From Pycnococcus provasolii (taxonomy: Eukaryota; Chlorophyta; Pseudoscourfieldiophyceae; Pseudoscourfieldiales; Pycnococcaceae), in contig OW568896.1 of NCBI GenBank assembly GCA_938743325.2, forward strand, positions 186,001 to 250,000: a DNA stretch of 64,000 nt. Direction: 5' to 3'. Both the position numbers and the translations under genes were made by a program. This document shows, one piece after another, positions 1 to 9,039 of the stretch; position 1 is the first letter of the stretch; every line of letters begins with the position of its first letter. A model generated the notes under the pieces. That model saw nothing but the letters and a program-made list of their open reading frames with translations, made no database searches and was not told the DNA's origin.

Positions 1-106
1 GGTCATAGTGTTGTTACAAGAGCGGGTCCTTGTGTGCCCACGTGTGGTTGATGGTGCACCGGCGGTGCGTCGGGGTACGCCGTTCCGTCACATCGCGGTT
101 GTGTTC

Positions 107-529
107 TCACCGCGCTGGTGCCGCCGCCTTTGTCGTTTTGTTCTTCTTGTTCTTTTTCTCCTTTTTATCTTTCGTCTTGCGTTTTAGTTGGCTCATGTGC
201 GCACGAAGCAGCGTGTTGAAGTCCTTCTGGAATTTCACGTGCTCCGACGATGACACCGCCGTCGACGACTTGGCTTTGCGCCTGCGGTTTTTAGACGCGG
301 AGACGGAGGCCCGAAGCAGGCACACCGCACCGCCTGCTTTCTCCGCGAGCGCGGCTGCTTTCGATTCCTTCTGCGCTTTTGCCCCGCCCTTGGGTATTGG
401 CTGCAGCGACGACCTCTTCATGACGAGCGAGAGTGAGCCGCTCTGCGTGGTTGCCTCGAACATGCGCGTGAGGTCGGTGAGGAACGACCCCTGGGACGAC
501 ATGGACGACGACGACAGCGGCGCCGCCAT
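107..529 (-). CDS. SRP14: Signal recognition particle 14 kDa subunit (SRP14)
   Basis: 140 aa. SRP14 pairs with SRP9 on the Alu part of SRP RNA in the cytosol and delays translation elongation during co-translational targeting to the ER. The protein shows the SRP14 pattern: FLTDLTRMF near the N terminus, a central VCLLRAS strand, then a VSSSEHVKFQKDF helix and LLRAHMSQLKRK, followed by a Lys-rich tail ending in KAAAPAR. The length is usual for plant-like SRP14. The frame stays open upstream to 571 but without an ATG; the ATG at 529 (MAAPLSSSSM) is the first. It diverges from the EBP1 gene with about 360 bp between the two starts. Identity rests on pattern recall, not alignment. Confidence 0.87.
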   Translation of the reverse strand: MAAPLSSSSMSSQGSFLTDLTRMFEATTQSGSLSLVMKRSSLQPIPKGGAKAQKESKAAALAEKAGGAVCLLRASVSASKNRRRKAKSSTAVSSSEHVKFQKDFNTLLRAHMSQLKRKTKDKKEKKNKKNKTTKAAAPAR

Positions 530-889
530 CGAGAGAGGAAAGAGGAAAATGAGGTTGGGGAGTAGGAACAACGAGCTCGAGTGAGTTGGGGTTCGCAGGA
601 CACTCCCAACCCCGAACTAACTTCGCCCTCGCCCATATGCCACGGGGATTAGAAGTACCCCCGTGGCAGTCTTCTCTTCCGAGGCGCTGTCATCAATCAG
701 CCTGTGGAGTTCCAAGGGTTTCTTCGGATCAAAAACCCTCCCCCCCTTTCCCTCTTCCCCTTATCCTTCGCGCCGCCCCGGGAATATCCCCTTGGACTAC
801 CCTGTCCCACGCACCATTACCGGCTCATTACCGGCTCCTCGCACGCAACTCGAGCATAACTTGCCCAGCACACGATAACACACGATACG
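530..889. promoter_or_regulatory. Divergent promoter region between SRP14 and EBP1
   Basis: No gene seen. Both flanking genes serve protein synthesis or targeting. The region holds a perfect 10-bp inverted repeat with arms at 638-647 and 659-668 and an 11-base loop, plus pyrimidine-rich CCCTTCC tracts. A shared regulatory role is inferred only from position. Confidence 0.45.
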
Positions 890-2086
890 ATGTCCGATGA
901 CGAGCGCGACCCCGAGGAGGAGGAGGAGGAGGAGGAGGAGGAGGACCAGGACCTCACCAACTCTGACGTCGTCACCAAATACAAGGCGGCGGCGGATATC
1001 ACAAACAAGTGCCTCGTCACCTTGTTACCCAAACTCGTGCCCGGCGCTAAGCTCATCGACCTGTGCAAGACCGTCGACGACATGATGAACGCAGAGCTCG
1101 CTGCAATCTTCAAGGGCAAGAAGCTCGAGAAGGGTATCGCATTTCCGTGCTGCCTCTCGTTGAACAACGTCGTCGGGCACTACTGCCCCGCGGACGACGA
1201 CACCGTTACTCTCAAGGCTGGCGACGTTGCGAAGGTTGACTTTGGGTGCCACATCGACGGGTACATCGCCACGCAGGCGCACACGCACGTCGTCAGCGAC
1301 TCCGCCGCGGACGGCGCAACACCCGTTCCACCTGTTACTGGGCGCGTCGCGGACGCCGTCGCTTGCGCGCAGACGTGCTTCGACGCGGCGGTGAGGCTCA
1401 TCCGGCCTGGAAAGAAGACGGACGAGGTGGACAAGGTGCTCGCCAAAATCGCCGAAGTGTACGGCTGCCAGATTGTCGAGGGTGTCATGACGCATCAGAT
1501 GAAGCGCTTCGTGATCGACGGCAACAAGGTGATCCCAAACAAGCCGGCAACTGACCAGCGCGTCGATAGCCAGGAAATTGAGGCGGGAGAGGTGTATGCC
1601 GTGGATATCGTCGTGAGCACCGGCGAGGGACACAGCCGCATGATTGACGAGAGGCAGACGACCGTGTACAAACGCGCGCTTGACATGGAGTACAAGCTGA
1701 AGATGAAGGCTGCACGTGCGGTGTTCTCCGACATCAACAAGCGATTTCCCGCGCTGCCGTTCACGACGAGGTATCTCGAACCTCCGGAGGGTAAGGCGTC
1801 TTTGATAAAGTTGGGAATGAAGGAATTGCTGGATCACGAGCTTCTGTACGCGTATCCAGTGCTCTACGACAAGGCTGAGAAGCACGGCGAGTGCCATGTT
1901 GTGCAGGTGAAGGGAACGATCCTGCTGATGCCGAGCGGATGGAGTGACCGCGTTACGAAGGTGCCCCCGGAGATGGTGGCGGAGGCGAAGAGTGATAAGA
2001 AGGTTGAAGACCAGGAGATTCTCGACATTCTTGCGACTTCCATCGACAACCCGAAGAAGAAGAAGGACAAGAAGAAGAAGAAGTGA
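890..2086 (+). CDS. EBP1: EBP1 / proliferation-associated 2G4-like protein
   Basis: 398 aa, single exon. EBP1/PA2G4 proteins have the M24 methionine-aminopeptidase fold without activity; they bind RNA and ribosomes and regulate growth and rRNA processing. Seen here: an acidic N terminus (Glu run at residues 4-17), the NSDVVTKYKAAADI start of the fold, AFPCCLSLNNVVGHYCP, GDVAKVDFGCHIDGYIA, and a C-terminal Lys tail (KKKKDKKKKK) typical of the family. Length matches plant and animal EBP1. The start is the first ATG in an open frame, after an A/C-rich leader. It shares a divergent promoter with SRP14. In the family the metal ligands are lost; I did not check each residue. Confidence 0.92.
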   Translation: MSDDERDPEEEEEEEEEEDQDLTNSDVVTKYKAAADITNKCLVTLLPKLVPGAKLIDLCKTVDDMMNAELAAIFKGKKLEKGIAFPCCLSLNNVVGHYCPADDDTVTLKAGDVAKVDFGCHIDGYIATQAHTHVVSDSAADGATPVPPVTGRVADAVACAQTCFDAAVRLIRPGKKTDEVDKVLAKIAEVYGCQIVEGVMTHQMKRFVIDGNKVIPNKPATDQRVDSQEIEAGEVYAVDIVVSTGEGHSRMIDERQTTVYKRALDMEYKLKMKAARAVFSDINKRFPALPFTTRYLEPPEGKASLIKLGMKELLDHELLYAYPVLYDKAEKHGECHVVQVKGTILLMPSGWSDRVTKVPPEMVAEAKSDKKVEDQEILDILATSIDNPKKKKDKKKKK

Positions 2087-2322
2087 AATTGTCGGATATT
2101 GAGCGCAGAACAGGGGTGTGAGATGAGTGACGACGACGGCGGCAACGCGAGCAGCACAGGGGCATGTAACTCTCGACGCACGTCGCCAGCACTGTTCGAA
2201 GAAAGGAAATGGGGAAAAAAATTAAAACGTCACACACGACGGGTACGGGTACATAGTTGTTTCTGCGGCAAACATAAATATTAGGGAGGATTCTTACAAG
2301 ATGATACAAATAGGAGCGTCTT

Positions 2323-3261
2323 TCAACTTGCTTTGGCTTTTTTCGGAGCACGTTTTTTTGTCCTTTCGTGTTCTCTCGAGCACACGGCGGTGATTATGAT
2401 GGCGCTCGTACCGACGAGTATCGCCGTTGCAGTCGCGTTATTCGCCGCGTCGTGGTACGACGGGTCAATGGCGTGCACAAGCCACGTGACTGTATTTTTC
2501 TTTTCGTCGTCAGAGCTTGACTTGTCGCCGCCAATCAAACTCGCCCTAACGAGAGGTGAACCGCTGACACTCCAGTCATCGGCATCTTTGCAGCGTGCGA
2601 GCGTCTTTGGTAGGTCGATCGTGTACATAGCCACCTCTGCAACGTCTGGTGGCGGATACCTTGCGTGCACAGGTATTGCAAACGTTGCCTGTGGGCTGAC
2701 GTGGATGGCATCCCACGAAACGACGAGCAGGGATGGGTGACACAGTTGCGCGGGCGACTCGCTCAGCACGCATTCGTCTCGTTTGTGTGTGACGTACGTA
2801 GTGTTGACCGAGTTGGGTAGCCGCAGTCGCTTGAGTTCGTCGGCGTCCACAAACACGCCCGACGGCAGTCCGATCGTCAGTGCGGCGTGCGGACAGTCTG
2901 TGTGACAGTGTTCGCCCCGCGTCTGTTCTCCGAGGTGTCTTCTAATTTTCACGTGTATGAATCTGTGCGAGCCGCCGTGTCCTTGTACTTGCACGAGAGC
3001 GGCGCGCGAACAAGCAAGCGTCGTTTGCGTGTTGGTGCGGTGTGGTGTTGGCGGTGGTCCCGCGTTGGTCGTGGTCGTGTGTTCGTCTGTGTGTATTTTT
3101 CCGAACGCGCTTATGAGCGTATCGAAGTTCGCTACTTGTGCGTCGTGAGCGAGGGGTACGGCGTCGGCAAGGGTGCTTAAGAAGAAGACGTACGTTGCAC
3201 AGTAGAGCAAGACAAGAATACGAGTACGAGTACGCGTTAGCATCTTCGTCACCAACGCCAT
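2323..3261 (-). CDS. PIGX: PIG-X, subunit of GPI mannosyltransferase I
   Basis: 312 aa. PIG-X stabilises PIG-M, which adds the first mannose to GPI anchors in the ER lumen. Seen here: an N-terminal signal sequence (hydrophobic ILVLLYCATYVFFLSTLA, residues about 14-31), then the family blocks HRFIHVKIRRHL, LPSGVFVDADEL, FAIPVHARYPPP and YTIDLPK, then a C-terminal membrane helix (TATAILVGTSAIIITAV) and a basic tail. The last five residues, KAKAS, fit the KxKxx ER-retrieval pattern, giving a type I ER membrane protein. The frame is open upstream to 3375 without ATG; 3261 is the first ATG and precedes the signal sequence, with 3243 as an alternative. Confidence 0.82.
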   Translation of the reverse strand: MALVTKMLTRTRTRILVLLYCATYVFFLSTLADAVPLAHDAQVANFDTLISAFGKIHTDEHTTTTNAGPPPTPHRTNTQTTLACSRAALVQVQGHGGSHRFIHVKIRRHLGEQTRGEHCHTDCPHAALTIGLPSGVFVDADELKRLRLPNSVNTTYVTHKRDECVLSESPAQLCHPSLLVVSWDAIHVSPQATFAIPVHARYPPPDVAEVAMYTIDLPKTLARCKDADDWSVSGSPLVRASLIGGDKSSSDDEKKNTVTWLVHAIDPSYHDAANNATATAILVGTSAIIITAVCSREHERTKKRAPKKAKAS

Positions 3262-3736
3262 GAGGGCAACTTCCCGGGAACAGCACAGGGTCACTGGGAC
3301 AGGAAACCCGGGCGGAAACCGGAGATGCCAACCCCTAATAAGAAAGGGAAAAGAACCAACCCCTAACTGAGTCACGGGACGAGGACTAACTTAACCCCTA
3401 ACTGGAACCGTTTCCCTGCGAAGTCCCAGGAAGGGAAGGAAGGACAGGTGCAGAAACGCCTGCTCAAGCTGGCCCCTGTTGCCTGTTGTGCCCTAGGGTT
3501 TTTCTCACCATGTGACCAGGTGACCACCTAGGGGACCCCTGTTGTTGTGCCCTTTTTCTCGCGCGTAACCGTAATGCGTCCCGGCCCCCCCACCATGTGA
3601 ACAGCCGCGGTCCCCCTTCCCTTCCCTGCTTCCCTTCCAGCCGCTTGTCTGGAAGGGAAAGCGCGTCAGGGTTGGCGTGAGCGGATAGACATCTCCCCGG
3701 CAACCCGCCACTCTTGGTATTCGTGTGGATTGCAGA
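3262..3736. other. Intergenic region upstream of PIG-X and rhodanese genes
   Basis: No gene seen. It holds several degenerate telobox-like AACCCCTAA(C/T) elements (about 3330-3410), and an imperfect direct repeat around CCCCTGTTG...TTTTTCTC near 3473-3510 and 3535-3560. It is the likely promoter of both divergent genes. Confidence 0.4.
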
Positions 3737-4255
3737 ATGACGTCCGCGCTCTTCGTCCCGCGCGCGCTCTCCATGCTCACGGCGGCGTCAACCACCTCCT
3801 CGTTCGCTGTCACGCGGAGAACTATGCACAAAACAAACAAACCGACGGGAATCAGAAGTCGATCAGCCGTTAGAACCGTGGCGGCTACCGCATCGACCGC
3901 CGCAGCCTTTAACGCCTCAACAGACGTCGTTCAGATGAAAGTCAGCGAGCTTTCCGATATACTCAGAGGAGGGGCGGAAGACGCTTATCAGCTCGTGGAC
4001 GTGCGCGAACCGAGTGAGCTCGACTTGGCCAAACTCGACGGATTCACCAACTTGCCTCTCAGCAGGTGGACCGAAACTACGGCGGATGTCCTCGACCCTG
4101 AGAAGCCGACGATTTGCCTCTGTCATCATGGAATGAGAAGTCAACAGGTGGCGATGTTCCTCAAGCAGAGAGCAAACTTCCAGGAAGTTTACAACGTCGT
4201 GGGTGGCATCGCGTCGTATGCTGAGGAGGTTGACTCGTCCGTGGGTACCTACTAA
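3737..4255 (+). CDS. Rhodanese-like domain protein, probably plastid
   Basis: 172 aa. A single rhodanese (sulfurtransferase) domain from about residue 70 to 165. The active-site loop reads CHHGMRS with the catalytic Cys in place (C-x3-[MG]-R-S type), preceded by QLVDVREPSELDLAKL and followed by VYNVVGGIASYAEEVD. The CHHGMRS form is the one I know from cyanobacterial and plastid single-domain STR proteins. The first 60 or so residues are Ser/Thr/Ala/Arg-rich without acids, like a plastid transit peptide. A GTG codon lies 12 bases upstream in frame, but the first ATG is at 3737. The sulfur acceptor is unknown. Confidence 0.85.
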   Translation: MTSALFVPRALSMLTAASTTSSFAVTRRTMHKTNKPTGIRSRSAVRTVAATASTAAAFNASTDVVQMKVSELSDILRGGAEDAYQLVDVREPSELDLAKLDGFTNLPLSRWTETTADVLDPEKPTICLCHHGMRSQQVAMFLKQRANFQEVYNVVGGIASYAEEVDSSVGTY

Positions 4256-5333
4256 GGTGTTTTTGGAGCTTTGAAGTACAAAGTTTTGATAGTCTATAGA
4301 GTCCGAAAGGGGAACGGAATAGATAGAGCACGTACTACAATACTAAGTAAGTAACTAAGTAACTAAATAGTAGATGATTTTACAACCGAAACAGCTCTGT
4401 CTTGCCGAGCGTGGACTACAGATCGAGAAATCAGGACCAAGGGCGTGGTTCGAAACTCTAAGCTGGCGTGCAGAACGTCCAGTCTCGGTGGCTGCGACCA
4501 AACATTAACTTTTAAGGCATTACGGGTACGAACCAGTGAGAGATCTCGTCACAATCTTATTCTTCCAGAGCTGGTTGGAAGCGAGCATGGTTGGTCGCGC
4601 TGCGCTCGATGAAGCCAAAGATTGAGACGTTGGAGAGCCGAAGAGCATCACTGACGCGACCACAGCCAAGCTAATCACTTGCAAGAGCTCATGAGACGAC
4701 AACCCGACATCAACCACGTGAAGGCCCGTATGCGAAAGGTTGTTGCAAGCGACACAGAGCTGTGCTTCAGACCGCAGAGAAAGGCAAAGAGCCATATCCG
4801 TGACGCATCAAAGCAAGTCAGGTGGACTTGCGCGTTGGTGTTGTGCTACTTTTGCCTCCTGGTGCCTGACGGTCAGTTGAGGTAGGCTTGTCCTTCTGCG
4901 TCGCAAGCCACAGATGACAGAAGGACAAGGCGGCCGTACCCCCAACCCCAAGGCCAAGGCGGGAGCGCAGCACTGCGAGGCCACCGTGGACATAGTCTAT
5001 GGCAGGTCACGCCCAACGACGAAGTTGTCCCATCGTAGTACTGGCAGTTGGTAGCGAGCGTCACCGGGAGAAGTGTTTGGTCGACGGAGGTGGTCGACGA
5101 AGGGAAAACAGGGTCACGGACGAGAGGAGAGGGGGGCCTACCCGTAACCCTAACCCTAATAATGGGCAGTGGGCCCTTCCCTTCCCTTCCCCTCCTTCGG
5201 CACCTTCCCAAATGAGGTGCCCCTTTTTCTCTCCTCACGTCACGTGACACGCGCCTCGTCCCCTCCCTTCCCCGCGGCCAACCACCCTCTTTCGTCGTCC
5301 CACCACTCGCCCTCCCCACTCGCGGCTCAGTGA
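4256..5333. other. Intergenic, 1.1 kb
   Basis: No gene recognised. Short open frames here lack coding character. A GGTTCGAAACTC string near 4448 looks like a tRNA T-loop, but no cloverleaf forms around it. The right end is the presumed promoter of the next gene, with a telobox at 5145-5160 and repeated TTCCC. Confidence 0.4.
5145..5160 (+). promoter_or_regulatory. Telobox pair upstream of the SnoaL-like gene
   Basis: TAACCCTAACCCTAAT, followed at 5172-5190 by repeated TTCCC. It lies about 175 bases before the ATG at 5334. In land plants AAACCCTAA boxes bind Myb/TRB factors; a role here is inferred. Confidence 0.45.
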
Positions 5334-5921
5334 ATGCTTGCTCGTGTCGCAGCCTCGCGCGTACGCCTGCTCCAGATCCGCACTCCTCTTCACTCGTCTT
5401 CGCGCCGCTCGCTCACAACCACCATGTCTCTGCCTGCGCAAGTCACCGCGTTCTGGTCAAAGCGTGACCAGGCGTTCCTCGACAACATTGACAAGGACTA
5501 CGCGGACGAATTCACGCTGACGTTCGTCGGACCGCACACGCCGCCGTTCATGACGCCAGACAAGATGACGATGACCAAGGACAAGCTGCCGATGGCCATG
5601 GGTAACCTCATGCAGGCGTTCCCCGACTTAGAGTTTAAGGCGGTGGAAGAAATCAAGGAGGTTGAGCCGGGCAAGTTCCAGGCCCTTACCGCGGTGAGTG
5701 GAACGCACACCGGTGGGGCGTTCTCGCCTGCGCCGCACCTCGAGGCGATCCCGGCGACGGGCAAGGCCGTGACGATCGGGCCGGAGACCTTCACCGTGTA
5801 CATGAAGGACGGCAAGGTGACCGCCGTGACTGTTGAGTGCCTTCACGCCGGCAAGCCGGTGGGTCCGCCCGGCTTCTACACCGAGATTGGCGGTGTGATG
5901 AAGCCTCCGCCTGCGGCTTAA
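5334..5921 (+). CDS. SnoaL/NTF2-like fold protein with organellar presequence
   Basis: 195 aa. The first 30 residues (Arg, Ser, Leu-rich, no acids: ARVAASRVRLLQIRTPLHSS) look like a mitochondrial or plastid presequence; an internal ATG at 5424 starts right at the mature domain. The rest fits an NTF2-like cone: VTAFWSKRDQAFLDNIDKDY, DEFTLTFVGPH, MQAFPDLEFKAVEEI, FQALTAVSGTHTGGAF and TFTVYMKDGKVTAVTVE, as in SnoaL-like polyketide-cyclase/ester cyclase families. The GTHTGGAF-type turn is common in SnoaL-like proteins. Substrate unknown; many such proteins have no enzyme activity. Confidence 0.72.
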   Translation: MLARVAASRVRLLQIRTPLHSSSRRSLTTTMSLPAQVTAFWSKRDQAFLDNIDKDYADEFTLTFVGPHTPPFMTPDKMTMTKDKLPMAMGNLMQAFPDLEFKAVEEIKEVEPGKFQALTAVSGTHTGGAFSPAPHLEAIPATGKAVTIGPETFTVYMKDGKVTAVTVECLHAGKPVGPPGFYTEIGGVMKPPPAA

Positions 5922-6067
5922 GGCAAGGTGAAGTGTCCCCGCAGAATTCACACATGAACGCCGACATTCTTATTCGTGTGTAGCTAATAACCTCCGAACA
6001 CGAGAGGAACGATACCCAACATCATGCATCAGCCGAGGTGAGAAGAAGAGGGGGAATCAGAACCGCC

Positions 6068-6085
6068 GTAACCCTAACCCTAACC
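6068..6085 (+). promoter_or_regulatory. Telobox array upstream of small membrane protein gene
   Basis: GTAACCCTAACCCTAACC, followed at 6110-6131 by repeated TTTCC. It lies about 115 bases before the ATG at 6200. This is the same arrangement as at 5145-5190. Confidence 0.45.
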
Positions 6086-6199
6086 TCCTCGGGCATTCAA
6101 AATCAAACCCTTTCCTTTCCTTTCCTTTCCCCTCCGCCTGTCCGCGAACCGTTTCCCTCTTCATCTCCGCCACGTGGTCGTCCTCGTCTCACCTTCCCG

Positions 6200-6532
6200 A
6201 TGACGGACGCCGCCTTGGCTGTCGTCACCGCAATCACCGCGCAAGTGCTCGAGCCCAAGTGCCTGCTCGCGGCGATGCTCGCGTACCTCCTGCTCTTCAA
6301 GCCATTCAAAGAGAAACAGCCACGCATACCCATGCAAGGAGTTTTCGCATACATCTGCCTCGCATACGTCACGACGTACGTGCTCGACGGATATCACGAT
6401 GCCGTGTACGGAGCGCGAGTATCGTACAAAGTCTCCTCACAGTACGACGGCGTTCCAAACCCCTTGGTTGTCGTAATGAACGCTGTGACATTTTTGTTCG
6501 TGTTGGGGTGCTGGAAGAAAATGTGTGTGTAA
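6200..6532 (+). CDS. Small membrane protein, unknown function
   Basis: 110 aa. Two clear hydrophobic segments: LAAMLAYLLLF (about residues 23-33) and GVFAYICLAYVTTYVL (about 47-62), plus a third near the C terminus (LVVVMNAVTFLFVLGCW, about 88-104). Between them lies a polar stretch, DGYHDAVYGARVSYKVSSQY. It ends in KKMCV. No family recognised. The longer frame from 6038 includes promoter-like CT-rich DNA, so the ATG at 6200 (CCCGATGACGG) is preferred. It is a stand-alone gene with its own telobox and pyrimidine tract. Confidence 0.6.
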   Translation: MTDAALAVVTAITAQVLEPKCLLAAMLAYLLLFKPFKEKQPRIPMQGVFAYICLAYVTTYVLDGYHDAVYGARVSYKVSSQYDGVPNPLVVVMNAVTFLFVLGCWKKMCV

Positions 6533-6692
6533 AAACTACTAAAAAGTTCAGATAAACAAAAAGTTTTTTACTTTTTTTTCAGTCACAAAAATTGTGTGTG
6601 CTCTGATGAGTCAGAGCGCAGAAAAATTTGCAAGCAAGGAAGACGACGGCACACCCAAAAACTAAACGGCTAAACCTGTTCATCAAAAAGCT

Positions 6693-8123
6693 CTATTGCT
6701 GCTCGTCGAGTTTTCCACCATGCTTGTCCAGCAAGCCCTTCAGTCGGCGCCAGGTGAGACCACCACCAGCGCCGTACGAGTCGTAGACGGCATAGGCAGC
6801 TTTCCGGCTGAACTGTGCTTGCATTGACGCGGATGTTCGCAGAATCACAGGCATAATGCCCGCCGAACGCGCCTTGGACGCGCTGCCTTGCGCGGCACCC
6901 ACGTATGCGGAGCGCGCACACCCGACGCCCAAGATGAGGTTCGCCGTCATGCCAAGCACTTTCTCATCGACGGCAATGCTCGCGGCTGAGCCGCCGCTCA
7001 AGTTCGCGAGCAGAGACGCGTCAGCCCCTACGCCTTGCATCTGGCTGACGGCATTCAGCATCTCGTACGCCTTGCTACTCCTTCGCTTTGCCGCTTCCCT
7101 CTCGAGAGCCTTTTCAAAGTCCAGCGGGATGCCGGCGTTGTCCACCTCCTCATCGTCGTCCAGAAAGCCGTACTCGTCATCGCCACCGTCGTTCGTGGGG
7201 AAACCTCCCACCACCGCGGTGGCATTGGCGACGTCCAGACCGCACTCCTCCGCAATGGCGTCTAGAGCCGCGAGAGCGACACCTTCCCGAGGGTGGCTCG
7301 CGGTGGCTGGCACGAGCGCAAACTTGACGTTGTCCGCGACAAGCTCCTTCAGGAAGTCGCTGGCACCCACACGCAGTGGAATGCGTCGCTTCAGCACCAT
7401 GTTGGAGAACACGTCGATCTTCGTCTCGTGTATGGCGTGAACGAGCTCGTGTCGCTCCGCGTCGTCGGCGTTGCCCCAGCCGATGACCTTGAAGTACACG
7501 CTTAGCAGCCCCTCGCCAGTCCCACCTCCCCTGTGCATGAGGTCCGAGTACAGCTGCGCGTTTAGTGCGCTGTGCGGCACTTTGTGCTTTTTGAGAGCCT
7601 CGATGAACGCGACGCGGTGTCCGTCGCGGTGCAGGTCGAAAAGGCACGAGTCCACCTCGATAAGCACGGCAGCGTCGCACACGGGCGGAGGAGCGGCGGC
7701 ACCTGTATCTGCCGACTCAGGTTCTGCGACGGCGGGAGGGCGCGACGGCTTCTGCTGCGTCGCTTCGGGCTGCATTTCCGGCTGCATGTTCGGGTTCTCT
7801 CCAGGTGCGTCGTTTTCGTTTTCCGAGTTTCCTCCCAAGTTGTTGTTTTGTGACGACGACGCGCGGCACACCACACTGTGCTGTCCAATTTGCTGAGACG
7901 ACCTGTAGACTGAAGGTCTTCCCACGGAGAGAGCCGATTTCAAAGGCAGAATGTGCGGTTTTCCTGGAAACGACTCTGAGGCACACATGTGACTTGCGCC
8001 ACATGGTGGAACCCCCCGCACACACCGCACGTGTGTGAGTGGAACATGGAGTCGCTGCTGAAAGGCGCCACGCCGAGCCATAGAGGAAGAGGAGTGAGAA
8101 ACAGACTGAGGTAGAGCCACCAT
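6693..8123 (-). CDS. Plastid HAD-like (CbbY-type) protein with altered nucleophile motif
   Basis: 476 aa. The first ~100 residues are Ser/Gln/Asn-rich, like a transit peptide plus linker. A HAD-like domain follows: motif I region LIEVDSCLFDLHRDGHRVAF, a cap region with LYSDLMHRGGGTGEGLL and YFKVIGWGN, then PLRVGASDFLKEL and C-terminal VYDSYGAGGGLTWRRLKGLL. The usual motif is DxDG; here the first Asp, the nucleophile, is Glu (EVDS) and the Gly is Ser. From memory the order of blocks resembles the plastid HAD-like family of Arabidopsis At5g45170, which also has EIDG. So it may not be a classical phosphatase. Start is the ATG at 8123. Confidence 0.75.
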   Translation of the reverse strand: MVALPQSVSHSSSSMARRGAFQQRLHVPLTHVRCVRGVPPCGASHMCASESFPGKPHILPLKSALSVGRPSVYRSSQQIGQHSVVCRASSSQNNNLGGNSENENDAPGENPNMQPEMQPEATQQKPSRPPAVAEPESADTGAAAPPPVCDAAVLIEVDSCLFDLHRDGHRVAFIEALKKHKVPHSALNAQLYSDLMHRGGGTGEGLLSVYFKVIGWGNADDAERHELVHAIHETKIDVFSNMVLKRRIPLRVGASDFLKELVADNVKFALVPATASHPREGVALAALDAIAEECGLDVANATAVVGGFPTNDGGDDEYGFLDDDEEVDNAGIPLDFEKALEREAAKRRSSKAYEMLNAVSQMQGVGADASLLANLSGGSAASIAVDEKVLGMTANLILGVGCARSAYVGAAQGSASKARSAGIMPVILRTSASMQAQFSRKAAYAVYDSYGAGGGLTWRRLKGLLDKHGGKLDEQQ

Positions 8124-9039
8124 ATTTCAGGAAACTGCACTGCGAATGGCAATGCGAGTGCGCAAGGCGAATGGATGCTTGGGAAGCCGGAAGCCGCGGT
8201 GTGGTGTGGTGGAGTTGGAGAGGACAGGTGGAGGGGGAGTCCCAGTGGTTTGGTTTGGTTGGCTTGAAAAGGATGCTGGGGGGGAAATATCGCACTTTTT
8301 CGCCTTTCGAAATCCCCACGCGGCGAAACTTCAGGTCCCAAGGCGCGACCTGCAACTTGCTTGCTTGCCTCCTTCGCAGTCGCAGTTCGCATGTCTCATC
8401 ATTCCGGACTCTCTCTCACGGCGCACCTCCTGTCGCCCTGTGCTTTTATTTGGGCAAGTGGGCTTGGGTTCGGGGGTGCAGCAAGGTTTTGTATGCGCGC
8501 GCAGCTATAGGTAAACGTGAAAAACGCCCGTGCTTCTTTTGGCGCTGTTTCGTGGTTTTTCGTGGTTTTTTCCATCGCGCTCACCATTGCGCCTTCCACT
8601 TCAGCGGCGACACCTGTGCGCCATTTCTCACACTCCCCTGCCTCAATCTGCGCCTTGTTTTGTGAATTCGCGCCAGCTAGGAAAAGGTTTGTGCGCCGAA
8701 CTGCACACACCTCCCTCCTCTTTGTGGTGTGCGTTTTTCGCAAAGCGAATGTTCTTTTTCTGGGTTCTTTTTCAACTTTTCAAGCTTTTCAAATCTCGCG
8801 GAGATTCACGGGCAGGCCAGCTGGCTGCGGTGCCGGAGACGAATTCCCGGCCATTGAGTCTATTGAGCGATGTTTGATATTTCCATACCACCCGCACCAC
8901 GCCACTTGCTACGAACAAAAAGAGGGCGCAGACCAGATCGGCAAGGGTTTTGCAGTTCGGGGTTGAGGTTGGGGCGACCATCAAGCCCGAATCATAAATC
9001 TGGCTTGCTTCTTCCAAGGCGTCCGCGTCAGCCTCATCC
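8124..9039. other. Intergenic, 0.9 kb, between divergent genes
   Basis: No gene recognised. Both strands carry open frames (for example 8171-8665 on +), but they are low-complexity T/C-rich translations without domain character. It presumably holds the promoters of the HAD-like and D2HGDH genes. Confidence 0.4.

Noticed and set aside
1025-1897. 290-aa open frame opposite EBP1
   Set aside because: Antisense shadow of a strongly supported gene, with no domain.
4388-4470. Possible tRNA because of GGTTCGAAACTC
   Set aside because: No T-arm stem, no anticodon arm and no acceptor stem could be paired around it.
8171-8665. 164-aa plus-strand open frame between the HAD-like and D2HGDH genes
   Set aside because: Low-complexity, Cys/Phe-rich translation with no Kozak-like start and no family; read as promoter and leader DNA.
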